21,328 bases of DNA from Lachnospiraceae bacterium (lineage in GTDB: Bacteria; Bacillota_A; Clostridia; Lachnospirales; Lachnospiraceae). The stretch covers positions 1-21,328 of the forward strand of contig JAILDD010000068.1 of assembly GCA_024689605.1 (NCBI GenBank), written 5' to 3'. The stretch's first letter is position 1, and the number at the start of each line of letters is the position of its first letter. Positions 1 through 6,737 of the stretch are shown here, in pieces. The position numbers and the translations under genes are program-made. Under the pieces are notes generated by a model. It was not told where the DNA came from. It made no database searches and saw only the letters and a list, made by a program, of their open reading frames with translations.

Positions 1-2
1 GG

Positions 3-11
3 TAGTGTCAA
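3..11 (+). repeat. Left terminal inverted repeat of the IS
   Basis: TAGTGTCAA is the perfect inverse of TTGACACTA at 1912-1920. It is preceded by GG at the very start of the window. Confidence 0.7.
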
Positions 12-68
12 CTCAGACACTCCTATTTTGTTACTAATGCCTTTATTTTCGGGAGATTCAAATAAAAA

Positions 69-136
69 GAGCATTGACCTCCCTTTTGGTATAATGTCAT
101 CTGCGAAAATCACCTCATACCAAGGAGACAATGCTC
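69..136 (+). promoter_or_regulatory. Hairpin that sequesters the transposase start
   Basis: GAGCATTG (69-76) pairs perfectly with CAATGCTC (129-136). Further in, CTCC (79-82) can pair with GGAG (124-127), TT with AA, and GGT (88-90) with ACC (119-121), with small bulges. The paired region covers the AAGGAG Shine-Dalgarno (122-127) and the ATG at 131. A transcript entering from outside the element could form the whole stem, while one starting near 102 could not. This is the logic known from IS10 and IS50, where outside transcription is kept from producing transposase. Confidence 0.55.
87..95 (+). promoter_or_regulatory. Extended -10 promoter of the transposase
   Basis: TGGTATAAT is a perfect extended -10 (TGnTATAAT, with TATAAT at 90-95). 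No convincing -35 lies 16-18 bp upstream, which extended -10 promoters can tolerate. Transcription would start near 102, about 20 nt before the Shine-Dalgarno sequence. The promoter lies on the loop side of the hairpin at 69-136, so its own transcript would lack the upstream arm. Confidence 0.5.
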
Positions 137-1600
137 ATGAACATTATACTTTATCTTATTCAGTTGTGTCATCAACTTTATCAGCAGAACTGCTGGCTGA
201 TAAACTTTATCTGTAGATATATCCCCTTAAAGCAGTGGGCTTTCGATGATTCCCATTCGCCGAAATACCAAAAGTTCAAAGTGGATAAACTCCCTCTGAT
301 CCTCCATGTGGATCCATGGGATTACCGCGACTTCATGAAATATCTTGAATGGCGGTACAAGGACAGCTACAAGCCCATAAAGCCGGTACGGAGACGCTCC
401 GAATGCGACATCCCCGACGACTGCAGATGCCCTCGATGCAATGCTCCCAAAATCTATATCTATAAGAACAACGGTGCCAAGGGCCAACTCATGTGCAAGG
501 TCTGTCAGAATACTTTCCACCAAGAGGCCACAGCCGCATCACACCTCAAACTCAGATGTCCTTACTGCACACATGCCCTCACGCCTAAGAAAGACCGCAA
601 GCACTTCATTGTCCATAAATGTGTCAACCCCAAATGTCCTTACTATCTCCGCAACCTGAAGAAGATTGACAAAGAAGATCTGGAAGAAGACTACGGAAAA
701 AATAAATACAAACTCCACTACATCTACCGTGAATTCACGATGGATTTCTTCAAGATGGACATAACCACTCTCCCGAAGAATGCATCTTCCCTAAAGTTCA
801 CCAAGAACAACGCTTATATCATGTCCCTATGCCTTTCCTACCGTGTCAACCTGGGTCTCTCCCTGCGCAAAACCGCACAGGCTTTGAATGACATACATGG
901 CATATCCATATCTCACCAGATGATCGCCAACTACTGTAAAACCGCTGCTGTCTGCATAAAGCCTTTTGTTGATACATACCCCTATGAGAAAGATCCTGAC
1001 CATCTTGCCTTAACCGCTGATGAAACCTATATCAGAGTCCGTGGACAAAAGGGATACATATGGTTCATCATGAATGCCGCAACGCGCGCTATAATCGGAT
1101 ATCAAGTTTCCGACAACAGAGGTGTCGGATCGTGTATTATGGCAATGCGCATGGCTTTCCAGCATATGAAGACACTTCCAAAAAACTTCAGATTCATTGC
1201 CGACGGCTACAGTGCCTATCCCCTTGCCGCACAGCAGTTCTTTTTGCAATTCAAAGAGAAATTTAAATTCGATGTCACTCAGGTCATCGGCCTTACAAAC
1301 GACGATGAGGTTTCACGCGAATTCCGTCCCTACAAGCAGATGATCGAAAGGCTAAACCGCACCTATAAGGCTTCCTATCGTCCTACTAATGGCTTCGACA
1401 ACTACGACGGTGCCAACTACGATCTCGCACTCTGGGTTGCTTACTACAACTTCTTAAGACCGCACAGTTACAACAACTTCAGCCCGCCTGTTGAGGATGA
1501 CGTCATAAAGAACGGCGGGAACATGCCCGGCAAATGGCAGCTCATTATCTTCCTTGGCCAGCAAACAATTCTCAGAATGCAGCAACAGTGTTCTGCCTAA
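131..1600 (+). CDS. DDE transposase with N-terminal zinc fingers
   Basis: This is the transposase of the surrounding IS and would catalyse strand cleavage and transfer. Residues 98-170 carry two zinc-ribbon-like modules (C100-x2-C103 with C122-x2-C125, and C143-x2-C146 with C164-x4-C169). A helix-turn-helix-like stretch follows at about 240-270. The catalytic domain shows ADETYI (D297), IADGYSAY (D358) and the MIERLNR motif (E406). The spacing between the second Asp and the Glu is 47 residues, longer than the roughly 34 of classic IS6/IS3-type enzymes. The C-terminal NFLRPHSYN motif is typical of DDE integrase-like transposases. AAGGAG at 122-127 lies only 3 nt before ATG 131 but 9 nt before the in-frame ATG at 137, so 137 may be the true start. 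The frame is intact, so the element may be active. Confidence 0.85.
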   Translation: MLMNIILYLIQLCHQLYQQNCWLINFICRYIPLKQWAFDDSHSPKYQKFKVDKLPLILHVDPWDYRDFMKYLEWRYKDSYKPIKPVRRRSECDIPDDCRCPRCNAPKIYIYKNNGAKGQLMCKVCQNTFHQEATAASHLKLRCPYCTHALTPKKDRKHFIVHKCVNPKCPYYLRNLKKIDKEDLEEDYGKNKYKLHYIYREFTMDFFKMDITTLPKNASSLKFTKNNAYIMSLCLSYRVNLGLSLRKTAQALNDIHGISISHQMIANYCKTAAVCIKPFVDTYPYEKDPDHLALTADETYIRVRGQKGYIWFIMNAATRAIIGYQVSDNRGVGSCIMAMRMAFQHMKTLPKNFRFIADGYSAYPLAAQQFFLQFKEKFKFDVTQVIGLTNDDEVSREFRPYKQMIERLNRTYKASYRPTNGFDNYDGANYDLALWVAYYNFLRPHSYNNFSPPVEDDVIKNGGNMPGKWQLIIFLGQQTILRMQQQCSA

Positions 1601-1616
1601 AACGGTGCGGAACCGT

Positions 1617-1824
1617 TGTCAAGGGAATCGTGGAATACCGGAACCGGCAACGCCGGTGAGGATATGCCGCGAAAGTCCCTTGACATAAGGTTCACGGATT
1701 ATCCTTTTTGTTGGGAAAGGTGCATTGCACCTTTCCCTGCTTCCGGCGAGGACGGGTGCGGGCAGCGCCCGCATAATGGGTCAAGGGACTTGTCCCTTGC
1801 GGGTTCTTAGGGCAGCGCCCTAAG
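1617..1824 (+). other. Inverted-repeat array in the IS 3' non-coding region
   Basis: No convincing gene lies between the transposase stop and the right end (about 320 bp). The stretch instead contains a run of perfect inverted repeats. TGTCAAGGGA (1617-1626) pairs with 1676-1685 and encloses ACCGGC/GCCGGT (1643-1657). A 12-bp stem with a 1-nt centre spans 1713-1737. TGCGGGC/GCCCGCA spans 1757-1773, an 8-bp stem with a 2-nt centre spans 1782-1799, and CTTAGGGC/GCCCTAAG spans 1806-1824. The stems at 1757 and 1806 share the core GGGCAGCGCCC with the same AGC loop. Role unknown: an RNA part of the element, transcript protection or a transposase-binding array are all possible. Confidence 0.7.
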
Positions 1825-1874
1825 TCCTCAGAAAGCTTTTCGGTATCAATATTCACAGTTTTCAAGGTTCATTT

Positions 1875-1900
1875 GAGCCTTTATTTTTGGCTCTTTTTTT
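1875..1900 (+). terminator. Intrinsic terminator of the transposase transcript
   Basis: GAGCC (1875-1879) pairs with GGCTC (1889-1893) and is followed by seven T (1894-1900). The stem is short (5 bp), but the U-tract is strong and it lies just inside the right IS end. Confidence 0.6.
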
Positions 1901-1911
1901 CCATAGGTCAC

Positions 1912-1920
1912 TTGACACTA
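1912..1920 (-). repeat. Right terminal inverted repeat of the IS
   Basis: TTGACACTA is the perfect inverse of 3-11. It lies 11 nt after the terminator T-tract of the transposase transcript, which fits an element end. Confidence 0.7.
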
Positions 1921-1956
1921 TCCACCCCTGCTTACTGTATCAGTTTTATCCCTGTT

Positions 1957-3147
1957 TTAGAATGCCGCAGGATCTCCGCTCACATGATTAAGCACTCCGG
2001 CCAGGGCAACTTTTTTGTCTTTGAAGTTCTGCTTGATCACATCGATCTCGCCCATGATGTTTTTCTTTTCTTCCTCAAGACGTTTAACCGTTTCGGAATA
2101 TTCCTTTTGTACGGGCGCGCCGAAGCAGAACCAGACCACGGCCGCGGCAGCAAGGAATACAACACCCACGATGGCCGCTAAAGTAAGAACACCTATCACC
2201 GCAAGGACAATGGCCGTTATTATCAGTGCCACTCTCTTTCCTGAATCAGCAGCCTTGATAGCCTCATCCTTTTGGGCAAGAAGTGCTTCGAGGTTACTGT
2301 CCGAAGGCAGGGTGCTGTATGCGTAACTTACGCCGTCACCCGACAGATAGATATAATAATCCGTACCGCCGTACTCGACCACTATTTCATATATACCCAC
2401 AGCAACTTTGCTCACATCACCTTTGTGGATGCTGACACCGTTCAGCTGTATGTTCCTTATGTTTTTTGCATTCAGGGTGCTGACAGCCTTATTGTTTATA
2501 GCTTCCTCCATAAGCGCCTTCACCGTCTGGTTAAAAGCTACTGCTTCGGGAGTATCATTTTCCACGGCAATGCTTTCTGCGGCATATTCCAATTTCTTCA
2601 CATCTATTATTGCCGGGGAATGGGTATTGGAATAAAGCATTTTAAAAATCTCGTTGTACTGCTTGCTTGCAGATACTAAGAAGTCGGTGGACTCACTAAC
2701 CGCTATGCTCATGGGAAACCATTCCGTACGGTACTTTGTCTCAACACGGATACCGTCATCATCATCGGATACCACTTCGCGGTATTCCTTCTCCAGCCCC
2801 TTTTCATACTGTGCCGTTGCCATACCGCTGCAGTTATCGAACCAGTATGCGGGAATAATAAGCTTATTAACGCTTTTTACCACGCTTTTTTCATAAACAT
2901 CAGCAGGGGTACACCGGTCCAGTGCAAGAATATCGATCAGAAGCTTATGGATACTTGCGTCGGTCAGCCCAAAATCAAGACCGCCCACAACATTTTCCCC
3001 GTTAAATATTCCGGGGGTACCTGCAGAGGTACCTATTATATTCTCTACGTCACAGTATGGACATTTTATTTTTCTTGTGCCTGCCTTGGGCATATCCAAG
3101 GGTGCGCCGCATCCGCAGCAGGTTATTCTATTTACTTCTATTCCCAT
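1957..3147 (-). CDS. Zinc-ribbon membrane protein of unknown function
   Basis: The protein has 396 residues from the start chosen here. The N-terminus is a zinc ribbon (C10-x2-C13 and C29-x2-C32) of the TFIIB/zinc-finger-like type often annotated in Clostridia. A long soluble middle domain without a motif I recognise follows. Residues 306-343 form one or two membrane segments, and a charged coiled coil fills about 347-378. A GTG at 3189 would extend the frame but has no ribosome binding site and lies too close to the predicted transcription start. ATG 3147 has GGAGGGG 3 nt upstream. The zinc ribbon is probably cytoplasmic, with the coiled coil next to the membrane. The gene follows the DUF2752 gene on the same strand, and an IS lies 33 bp beyond its stop. 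The function is not known to me. Confidence 0.8.
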   Translation of the reverse strand: MGIEVNRITCCGCGAPLDMPKAGTRKIKCPYCDVENIIGTSAGTPGIFNGENVVGGLDFGLTDASIHKLLIDILALDRCTPADVYEKSVVKSVNKLIIPAYWFDNCSGMATAQYEKGLEKEYREVVSDDDDGIRVETKYRTEWFPMSIAVSESTDFLVSASKQYNEIFKMLYSNTHSPAIIDVKKLEYAAESIAVENDTPEAVAFNQTVKALMEEAINNKAVSTLNAKNIRNIQLNGVSIHKGDVSKVAVGIYEIVVEYGGTDYYIYLSGDGVSYAYSTLPSDSNLEALLAQKDEAIKAADSGKRVALIITAIVLAVIGVLTLAAIVGVVFLAAAAVVWFCFGAPVQKEYSETVKRLEEEKKNIMGEIDVIKQNFKDKKVALAGVLNHVSGDPAAF

Positions 3148-3150
3148 CTT

Positions 3151-3157
3151 CCCCTCC
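3151..3157 (-). promoter_or_regulatory. Ribosome binding site that sets the start at 3147
   Basis: GGAGGGG on the minus strand has a 3-nt gap to ATG 3147 (5 nt counted from GGAGG). The upstream in-frame GTG at 3189 has no comparable site. Confidence 0.7.
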
Positions 3158-3201
3158 ATAGGTATGGCAAAGGATTTTGCATCTGCCACACAACAAATGA
3201 A

Positions 3202-3210
3202 AGTATAACA
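3202..3210 (-). promoter_or_regulatory. Extended -10 promoter of the zinc-ribbon gene
   Basis: TGTTATACT on the minus strand is an extended -10 with TATACT at 3202-3207. The -35 region is poor. The predicted start near 3195 gives a leader of about 48 nt and supports the start codon at 3147. Confidence 0.45.
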
Positions 3211-3244
3211 TATCTACACCGGCGAAAACAGTTAATAATATGAT

Positions 3245-3652
3245 CTACACCGGCGGCAGAGTATCGGTGATCCATCTCCATACATAGCAGACAAGCAGTG
3301 CGGCGATAACTATCCCCAAAAGAGTATTGCCAACCCACTTCGGAAGCTTCAGCACCCCGGTCTCATGCAGCACTATCCCCGCTGCCGTCAATACAGTCAT
3401 AGGCCAGAGCGGGTGATGGTGAAAAGACATTTCTATATCGCCCCTTAGTACTGCCTTTATCGCCCTGGTGGTTCCGCACAGCGGACAGGGAATGCCTGCA
3501 ATTGCTACCAGCGGACACTTGTACAATCTGAGAGCCATAAGAACCGCAAGCACTAACAGAACAACAATGGGGATCCAGACCTCCGGCTTTTTCAGCTTTT
3601 CTATGATTTTTGCAAATAACTGTTTCAAGCTGTGAAATTCCTTCATTAACAC
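3245..3652 (-). CDS. DUF2752 family membrane protein
   Basis: This is a small membrane protein of 135 residues. It carries the DUF2752 signature CPLCGTTRA at 56-64, variant of the common CPxCGxTRA, and a following FHHHPLWP stretch at 77-84. Membrane segments are visible at about 26-43, 84-97 and 108-126. The biochemical role of the family is unknown, and the paired Cys with nearby His suggest metal or redox chemistry at the membrane face. The start is GTG 3652 or the in-frame ATG 3646 two codons later, and neither has a strong ribosome binding site. The gene is divergent from the GntR regulator, with which it shares a mirrored promoter region, so it may be controlled by that regulator (inference). 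Confidence 0.85.
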   Translation of the reverse strand: MLMKEFHSLKQLFAKIIEKLKKPEVWIPIVVLLVLAVLMALRLYKCPLVAIAGIPCPLCGTTRAIKAVLRGDIEMSFHHHPLWPMTVLTAAGIVLHETGVLKLPKWVGNTLLGIVIAALLVCYVWRWITDTLPPV

Positions 3653-3711
3653 TATAGATCCATCACCGCAGAATGCCTCAATCTAAAACCCTGCGGATCA
3701 CGGACTGTTAC

Positions 3712-3720
3712 ATTATAGCA
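3712..3720 (-). promoter_or_regulatory. Extended -10 promoter of the DUF2752 gene
   Basis: Read on the minus strand this is TGCTATAAT, a perfect extended -10 with TATAAT at 3712-3717. A 4-of-6 match to the -35 consensus (TCGCCA, 3735-3740) lies 17 bp upstream. It is the exact mirror of 3754-3762 on the plus strand. Confidence 0.6.
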
Positions 3721-3733
3721 AAAATGATACTTT

Positions 3734-3762
3734 TGGCGAGTCGGTCATAATATGCTATAATT
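3734..3762 (+). promoter_or_regulatory. Promoter of the GntR-DUF1934 operon
   Basis: TATAAT (3757-3762) is preceded by TGn (3754-3756), an extended -10. The -35 is TTGGCG (3734-3739) at a 17-bp spacing. Transcription would start near 3769, leaving about 65 nt of leader before the regulator's ATG. The -35 overlaps that of the divergent DUF2752 promoter. Confidence 0.7.
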
Positions 3763-3834
3763 AATGAACGAGGGGCTTTACAGTACAGGGACTGCATAAG
3801 TTTTGCTGTTCCTTATGAAGAAGGGGGGATATGT

Positions 3835-4503
3835 ATGGCTGAGAAACTCAAGCTGGAACTGGACGAATCCACACCGTTGCGTGATGTGGTATATAATACT
3901 CTGCGGCATGCGATACTTGCAAATCAGCTTCCGCCGGGAACCAGGCTTTACGAGGTTCATCTGGCAGACGAGCTTGGTGTCAGCCGCACCCCGGTAAGGG
4001 AAGCTATCCAGAAGCTGGAGCGTGACGGCCTGGTAGTCATGAGGGCAAAGCGAGGTGCGGAAGTTGCTTCCATAACACTTACGCAGATGCGTGATGTACT
4101 TGAGCTCAGAATGATACTGGACGCTTTAGCCGCTGAGCTCGCCTGTGAACGGGCAAATGAAGAAGATATAGCCTCTATTGAAGCTGCTGACGCACAGTTC
4201 AGAAAAGCACTTAAAGAGGGAAATCTGCACACCATAATAGAAAAGGATACACTTTTCCACGGCTCCATTTCCGCCGCATCCCACAACACGAGGCTGCAGG
4301 AAATAAACCGTGACATGGAAGACCAGGTAAACCGCTACCGGTATGAAACCATAAAACATTTTACCGACCACACCCGTCTGGTAAAGGAACATAGCGATAT
4401 CATGGATGCCATAAAGGCTCATGACAAGGAAAAAGCTGCAGCAACGGCACGCTCACACATATCCTGGCAGATGGATTCCTTCCTTGAGAATCTTTCTGAC
4501 TGA
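3835..4503 (+). CDS. GntR-family regulator, FadR/FCD type
   Basis: This is a transcription factor of 222 residues. Residues 12-75 form the winged helix-turn-helix, with the GntR signature around LADELGVSRTPVREAIQKLE (44-63). Residues 80-215 form the all-helical FCD ligand-binding domain. The likely metal-binding residues of FCD domains are present: D138, H142, H186 and H208. Members usually bind small carboxylic acids or sugar acids and repress nearby genes, but the effector cannot be read from the sequence. AAGGGGGG (3821-3828) lies 6 nt before ATG 3835. A DUF1934 gene follows after 28 nt and is probably co-transcribed. The mirrored promoter region upstream would let this protein control itself and the divergent DUF2752 gene. 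Confidence 0.92.
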   Translation: MAEKLKLELDESTPLRDVVYNTLRHAILANQLPPGTRLYEVHLADELGVSRTPVREAIQKLERDGLVVMRAKRGAEVASITLTQMRDVLELRMILDALAAELACERANEEDIASIEAADAQFRKALKEGNLHTIIEKDTLFHGSISAASHNTRLQEINRDMEDQVNRYRYETIKHFTDHTRLVKEHSDIMDAIKAHDKEKAAATARSHISWQMDSFLENLSD

Positions 4504-4531
4504 GTAACTGTAAGGAATATAAAGAAGAACA

Positions 4532-4984
4532 ATGACCAGAGATGTTTTGATATCACTAAAGGGACTACAGTACCAGGGGCCCGATAACGAACAGGGCAAC
4601 GCAGAACTGATAGTGCCCGGAAAGTATTACATAAAAAAAGGCGTAAAATATCTGATATATGACGAGCCTGATGAGATTGGCGAAAAAACCTGCCACACCA
4701 TCATGAAGATATATGATGACAGGATCGAGATCACAAGAAAAGGCTCCCTTTCCGTCAGCATGAATTTCCTGAAAGGGTGCAAGAACCAGTGCAGCTACAA
4801 GACCATCATGGGTACCCTCATGGTTGGCATAGATACCACTGACATCATCATCAAACAGCCGGATGATGATACGATGAAGATAGACATCCTCTACAACCTC
4901 GACCTGAATTATGCCTTCTATGCGGAATGCCACATGGAAATGGACATCAGATCAAAGGATACGGCAGGAGCGTTCTTCGCATGA
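4532..4984 (+). CDS. DUF1934 (YwiB-like) beta-barrel protein
   Basis: The protein has 150 residues and matches the DUF1934/YwiB family, which has a small lipocalin-like beta-barrel fold. Family traits visible are the N-terminal DVLISLKG strand, the KYYIKKGVKYLIYDE strand pair, the ITRKGSLSVSMNF turn and the C-terminal ILYNLDLNYAFYAECHMEM strands. Its role is not established; no signal peptide or membrane segment is seen, so it is probably cytoplasmic. It starts 28 nt after the GntR gene. The nearest purine-rich site (AAAGAAGA) is weak, so translation may depend partly on coupling. A terminator follows about 57 nt after the stop. Confidence 0.85.
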   Translation: MTRDVLISLKGLQYQGPDNEQGNAELIVPGKYYIKKGVKYLIYDEPDEIGEKTCHTIMKIYDDRIEITRKGSLSVSMNFLKGCKNQCSYKTIMGTLMVGIDTTDIIIKQPDDDTMKIDILYNLDLNYAFYAECHMEMDIRSKDTAGAFFA

Positions 4985-5040
4985 TCCTGTACCGTCAGGT
5001 TACTGCATGTACGAAGCGTATACACTGAATGATTGTAATA

Positions 5041-5066
5041 AAAAACCGGTCTTCTGACCGGTTTTT
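5041..5066. terminator. Bidirectional intrinsic terminator
   Basis: AAAAACCGGTC (5041-5051), a TTCT loop and GACCGGTTTTT (5056-5066) form an 11-bp perfect stem with A- and T-tracts on both sides. It lies between the convergent DUF1934 gene and the minus-strand gene ending at 5076, and can serve both. Confidence 0.9.
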
Positions 5067-5075
5067 AAGTGAATT

Positions 5076-5555
5076 TTATTTTGAGGGCTTTGCTCCGGCT
5101 TTTTCCTGAGCCATTTCAACTGCCCGCTTGAAAATGTTCTTTTTCTTCTTCTGTTTTTCTGCAAGCTGTGTACCGTGAACACCTTTGACTGCCGTGATAT
5201 AAGCTCCGCTGACGGTAGCCTTCACTTCCTTCTTAACGGGAATGATGTCAAATATCTCCTCGTCGCAGAACATAGTCATGATCTGGGGACCAACCTTTAC
5301 CTTTACCACAGGTACCTTGACACCCCTTGATATCCAGGGCACCTGCTTAAGTACAGATTCCGGCAGTTTCGTATCCTTGAGCTTCATCTTTTTCTTGTCG
5401 ATTATAAGCATGGATACAGTCTGCTTATTTGCCTCCATCATAGCCTGCTGTTCTTCCTGCTTGCCCTTCATTTTTTTCCCGGCAAAATAAAGTGCAACCA
5501 TAGCACCGATGGAAACTACAATTATAACTATCGTAACTATAAGCTGGGGACTCAT
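5076..5555 (-). CDS. Small single-pass membrane protein, unknown function
   Basis: The protein has 159 residues from the start chosen here. Residues 4-25 form one membrane segment, then a charged EEQQ/Lys-rich linker and a soluble region of about 100 residues rich in beta-strand patterns (around 60-122). The C-terminal tail is very basic, with KQKKKK at about 134-139. It probably faces the cytoplasm. The start is ATG 5555, because AGGAGG lies 6 nt upstream; a longer frame up to 5591 lacks such a site. I do not recognise a named family. It lies downstream of ispE, but at least two predicted promoters in the 252-bp gap suggest separate expression. Confidence 0.75.
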   Translation of the reverse strand: MSPQLIVTIVIIVVSIGAMVALYFAGKKMKGKQEEQQAMMEANKQTVSMLIIDKKKMKLKDTKLPESVLKQVPWISRGVKVPVVKVKVGPQIMTMFCDEEIFDIIPVKKEVKATVSGAYITAVKGVHGTQLAEKQKKKKNIFKRAVEMAQEKAGAKPSK

Positions 5556-5561
5556 CAAAAA

Positions 5562-5567
5562 CCTCCT
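5562..5567 (-). promoter_or_regulatory. Ribosome binding site that sets the start at 5555
   Basis: A perfect AGGAGG on the minus strand, 6 nt before ATG 5555. It rules out the upstream in-frame start at 5591. Confidence 0.85.
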
Positions 5568-5617
5568 GTAATAACGGCATCTGCAATCCACAGACTACCG
5601 GTCCTTCATCTTGTATC

Positions 5618-5647
5618 ATAATATGTTCTAAACCTGTAACTGTTCAA
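5618..5647 (-). promoter_or_regulatory. Predicted promoter of the small membrane protein gene
   Basis: On the minus strand, TTGAAC (5642-5647) and TATTAT (5618-5623) are 18 bp apart. The -35 lies inside an 11-bp direct repeat (GTTCAAAACTT at 5642-5652 and 5784-5794). The leader would be about 55 nt. Confidence 0.4.
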
Positions 5648-5729
5648 AACTTATCAGTTTTTCTCGTGCAGCCCGACTTGATATAATTTGCCTCTCAAGT
5701 ACTTCTGACTGTTCTCAACAGCCACAGAC

Positions 5730-5759
5730 ATTCTATCATTTAATGTACATATAAATCAA
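5730..5759 (-). promoter_or_regulatory. Second predicted promoter upstream of 5555
   Basis: On the minus strand, TTGATT (5754-5759) and TAGAAT (5730-5735) are 18 bp apart, with TGn before the -10. It would give a leader of about 170 nt. I see no clear structure in that leader. Confidence 0.4.
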
Positions 5760-5807
5760 TTAAAACTTCCCACTTACTAATCCGTTCAAAACTTCTTTTT
5801 TAAGTAC

Positions 5808-6737
5808 TTACCCGCGAAGCTTCCCGCGATATATGAATATTTCCGGGAACTGCTCCTTCAGTGCTGCTTCACTCTTCTCCGCAGAGGCTTCATCCCTGAA
5901 CAGTGCAAAGACCGAAGGGCCGCTTCCGCTCATAAGGGCGCCTGCAGCACCCGACTCAATCATTGTCTGCCTTATGTCAGCTATCACCGGACGGCTTTCC
6001 TCCGTCATGGGAGCAAAAACATTTCCCAGGAAGGGAATCAAACTGTCTACCGCTTTGCTGACATCATGTTGTTCTATCTTTTCTATAACAGCAGCCAGAC
6101 CATCCGTATCGGGATGCTTAAGTGTTCCTTCTTCCAGTCCCTTATCTAACCCTGCATAACCTTCCGCCGTAGATACCGCCACATCAGGCTTGGCTATGAT
6201 AACCGGGATGGCCGGCAGTCCGGGCAGATCCGTCATCTTTTCGCCTATACCTTCGCACAGAACAGTCCCGCCTTTTATACAGAAAGGCACATCCGCACCA
6301 ATAGTCTTTCCTATGGCGCATAGCTCTTCTGTCGAAAGAGCAAAACCACAGGCTTCATTTATTCCTGTCAGCGCCGCAGCCGCATCCGTACTTCCTCCGG
6401 CCAGTCCTGCTGCCGCAGGAATCCTTTTCTTTAAGTGAACGCGTACGCCGGGCACCTTAAGTCCCCTGTTTTCAGCTTCAGTAAGTATCGCCTTTGCAGC
6501 CCTGTATGCTATGTTTTTTTCATCACAGGGTACCAGTTCATGGCCTGCTGCGGACATTCCTTCACATTCACTTTCAACTGTAAGGATTATCCCCGGTTCT
6601 TCAAAGCATTCAACTGTAACCTCATCGCAAAGGTCCACCTGCTGCATCACGGACTTAATAGTATGATAGCCATTGGGCAGTCTTCCGGTGACATCAAGGG
6701 TGATATTTATTTTTGCGTATGCATTTATTTTTTCCAT
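5808..6737 (-). CDS. ispE: 4-diphosphocytidyl-2-C-methyl-D-erythritol kinase
   Basis: This GHMP kinase phosphorylates the 2-hydroxyl of CDP-methylerythritol with ATP in the MEP (non-mevalonate) isoprenoid pathway in the cytoplasm. The length of 309 residues is normal. Visible are NAYAKINITL (5-14, catalytic Lys9), the glycine-rich ATP loop PAAAGLAGGSTDAAAAL (107-123), GADVPF with the catalytic Asp149, and the C-terminal GSGPSVFALF motif (271-280). Start ATG 6737 has AGAAGGA about 11 nt upstream. It is followed by a 252-bp gap and preceded by a 147-bp gap, so it may be its own transcription unit. No strong terminator or promoter was found in the 147-bp gap. Confidence 0.95.
   Translation of the reverse strand: MEKINAYAKINITLDVTGRLPNGYHTIKSVMQQVDLCDEVTVECFEEPGIILTVESECEGMSAAGHELVPCDEKNIAYRAAKAILTEAENRGLKVPGVRVHLKKRIPAAAGLAGGSTDAAAALTGINEACGFALSTEELCAIGKTIGADVPFCIKGGTVLCEGIGEKMTDLPGLPAIPVIIAKPDVAVSTAEGYAGLDKGLEEGTLKHPDTDGLAAVIEKIEQHDVSKAVDSLIPFLGNVFAPMTEESRPVIADIRQTMIESGAAGALMSGSGPSVFALFRDEASAEKSEAALKEQFPEIFIYRGKLRG

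Larger units (their letters stand above)
1..1923 (+). mobile_element. Insertion sequence with zinc-finger DDE transposase
   Basis: The element is bounded by TAGTGTCAA at 3-11 and its exact reverse complement at 1912-1920. The outer bases are also similar (GG before the left copy, GGA before the right copy when read inward). It holds one transposase gene, a structured non-coding 3' part and a terminator just inside the right end. The left end coincides with the window edge, so the target duplication cannot be tested. The left end carries a second inverted repeat (AGTGTC 4-9, GACACT 16-21) that is not seen at the right end. The right end lies 33 bp past the stop codon of the convergent zinc-ribbon gene, so no visible gene is broken. 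The transposase core resembles IS6/IS240-type DDE domains, but I cannot assign a named IS family. Confidence 0.75.

Noticed and set aside
1616..1810. 64-codon open frame after the transposase
   Set aside because: It runs through the inverted-repeat array, has low-complexity hairpin-derived codons and no ribosome binding site.
3148..3189. Longer start (GTG 3189) for the zinc-ribbon protein
   Set aside because: No ribosome binding site, and it lies about 6 nt from the predicted transcription start, while ATG 3147 has GGAGGGG.
5556..5591. Twelve-residue N-terminal extension of the small membrane protein
   Set aside because: The perfect AGGAGG at 5562-5567 falls inside it and points to ATG 5555.
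5642..5794. Two GTTCAAAACTT copies considered as a CRISPR or an attachment site
   Set aside because: Only two copies, 11 bp, with no regular spacers and no integrase gene nearby.
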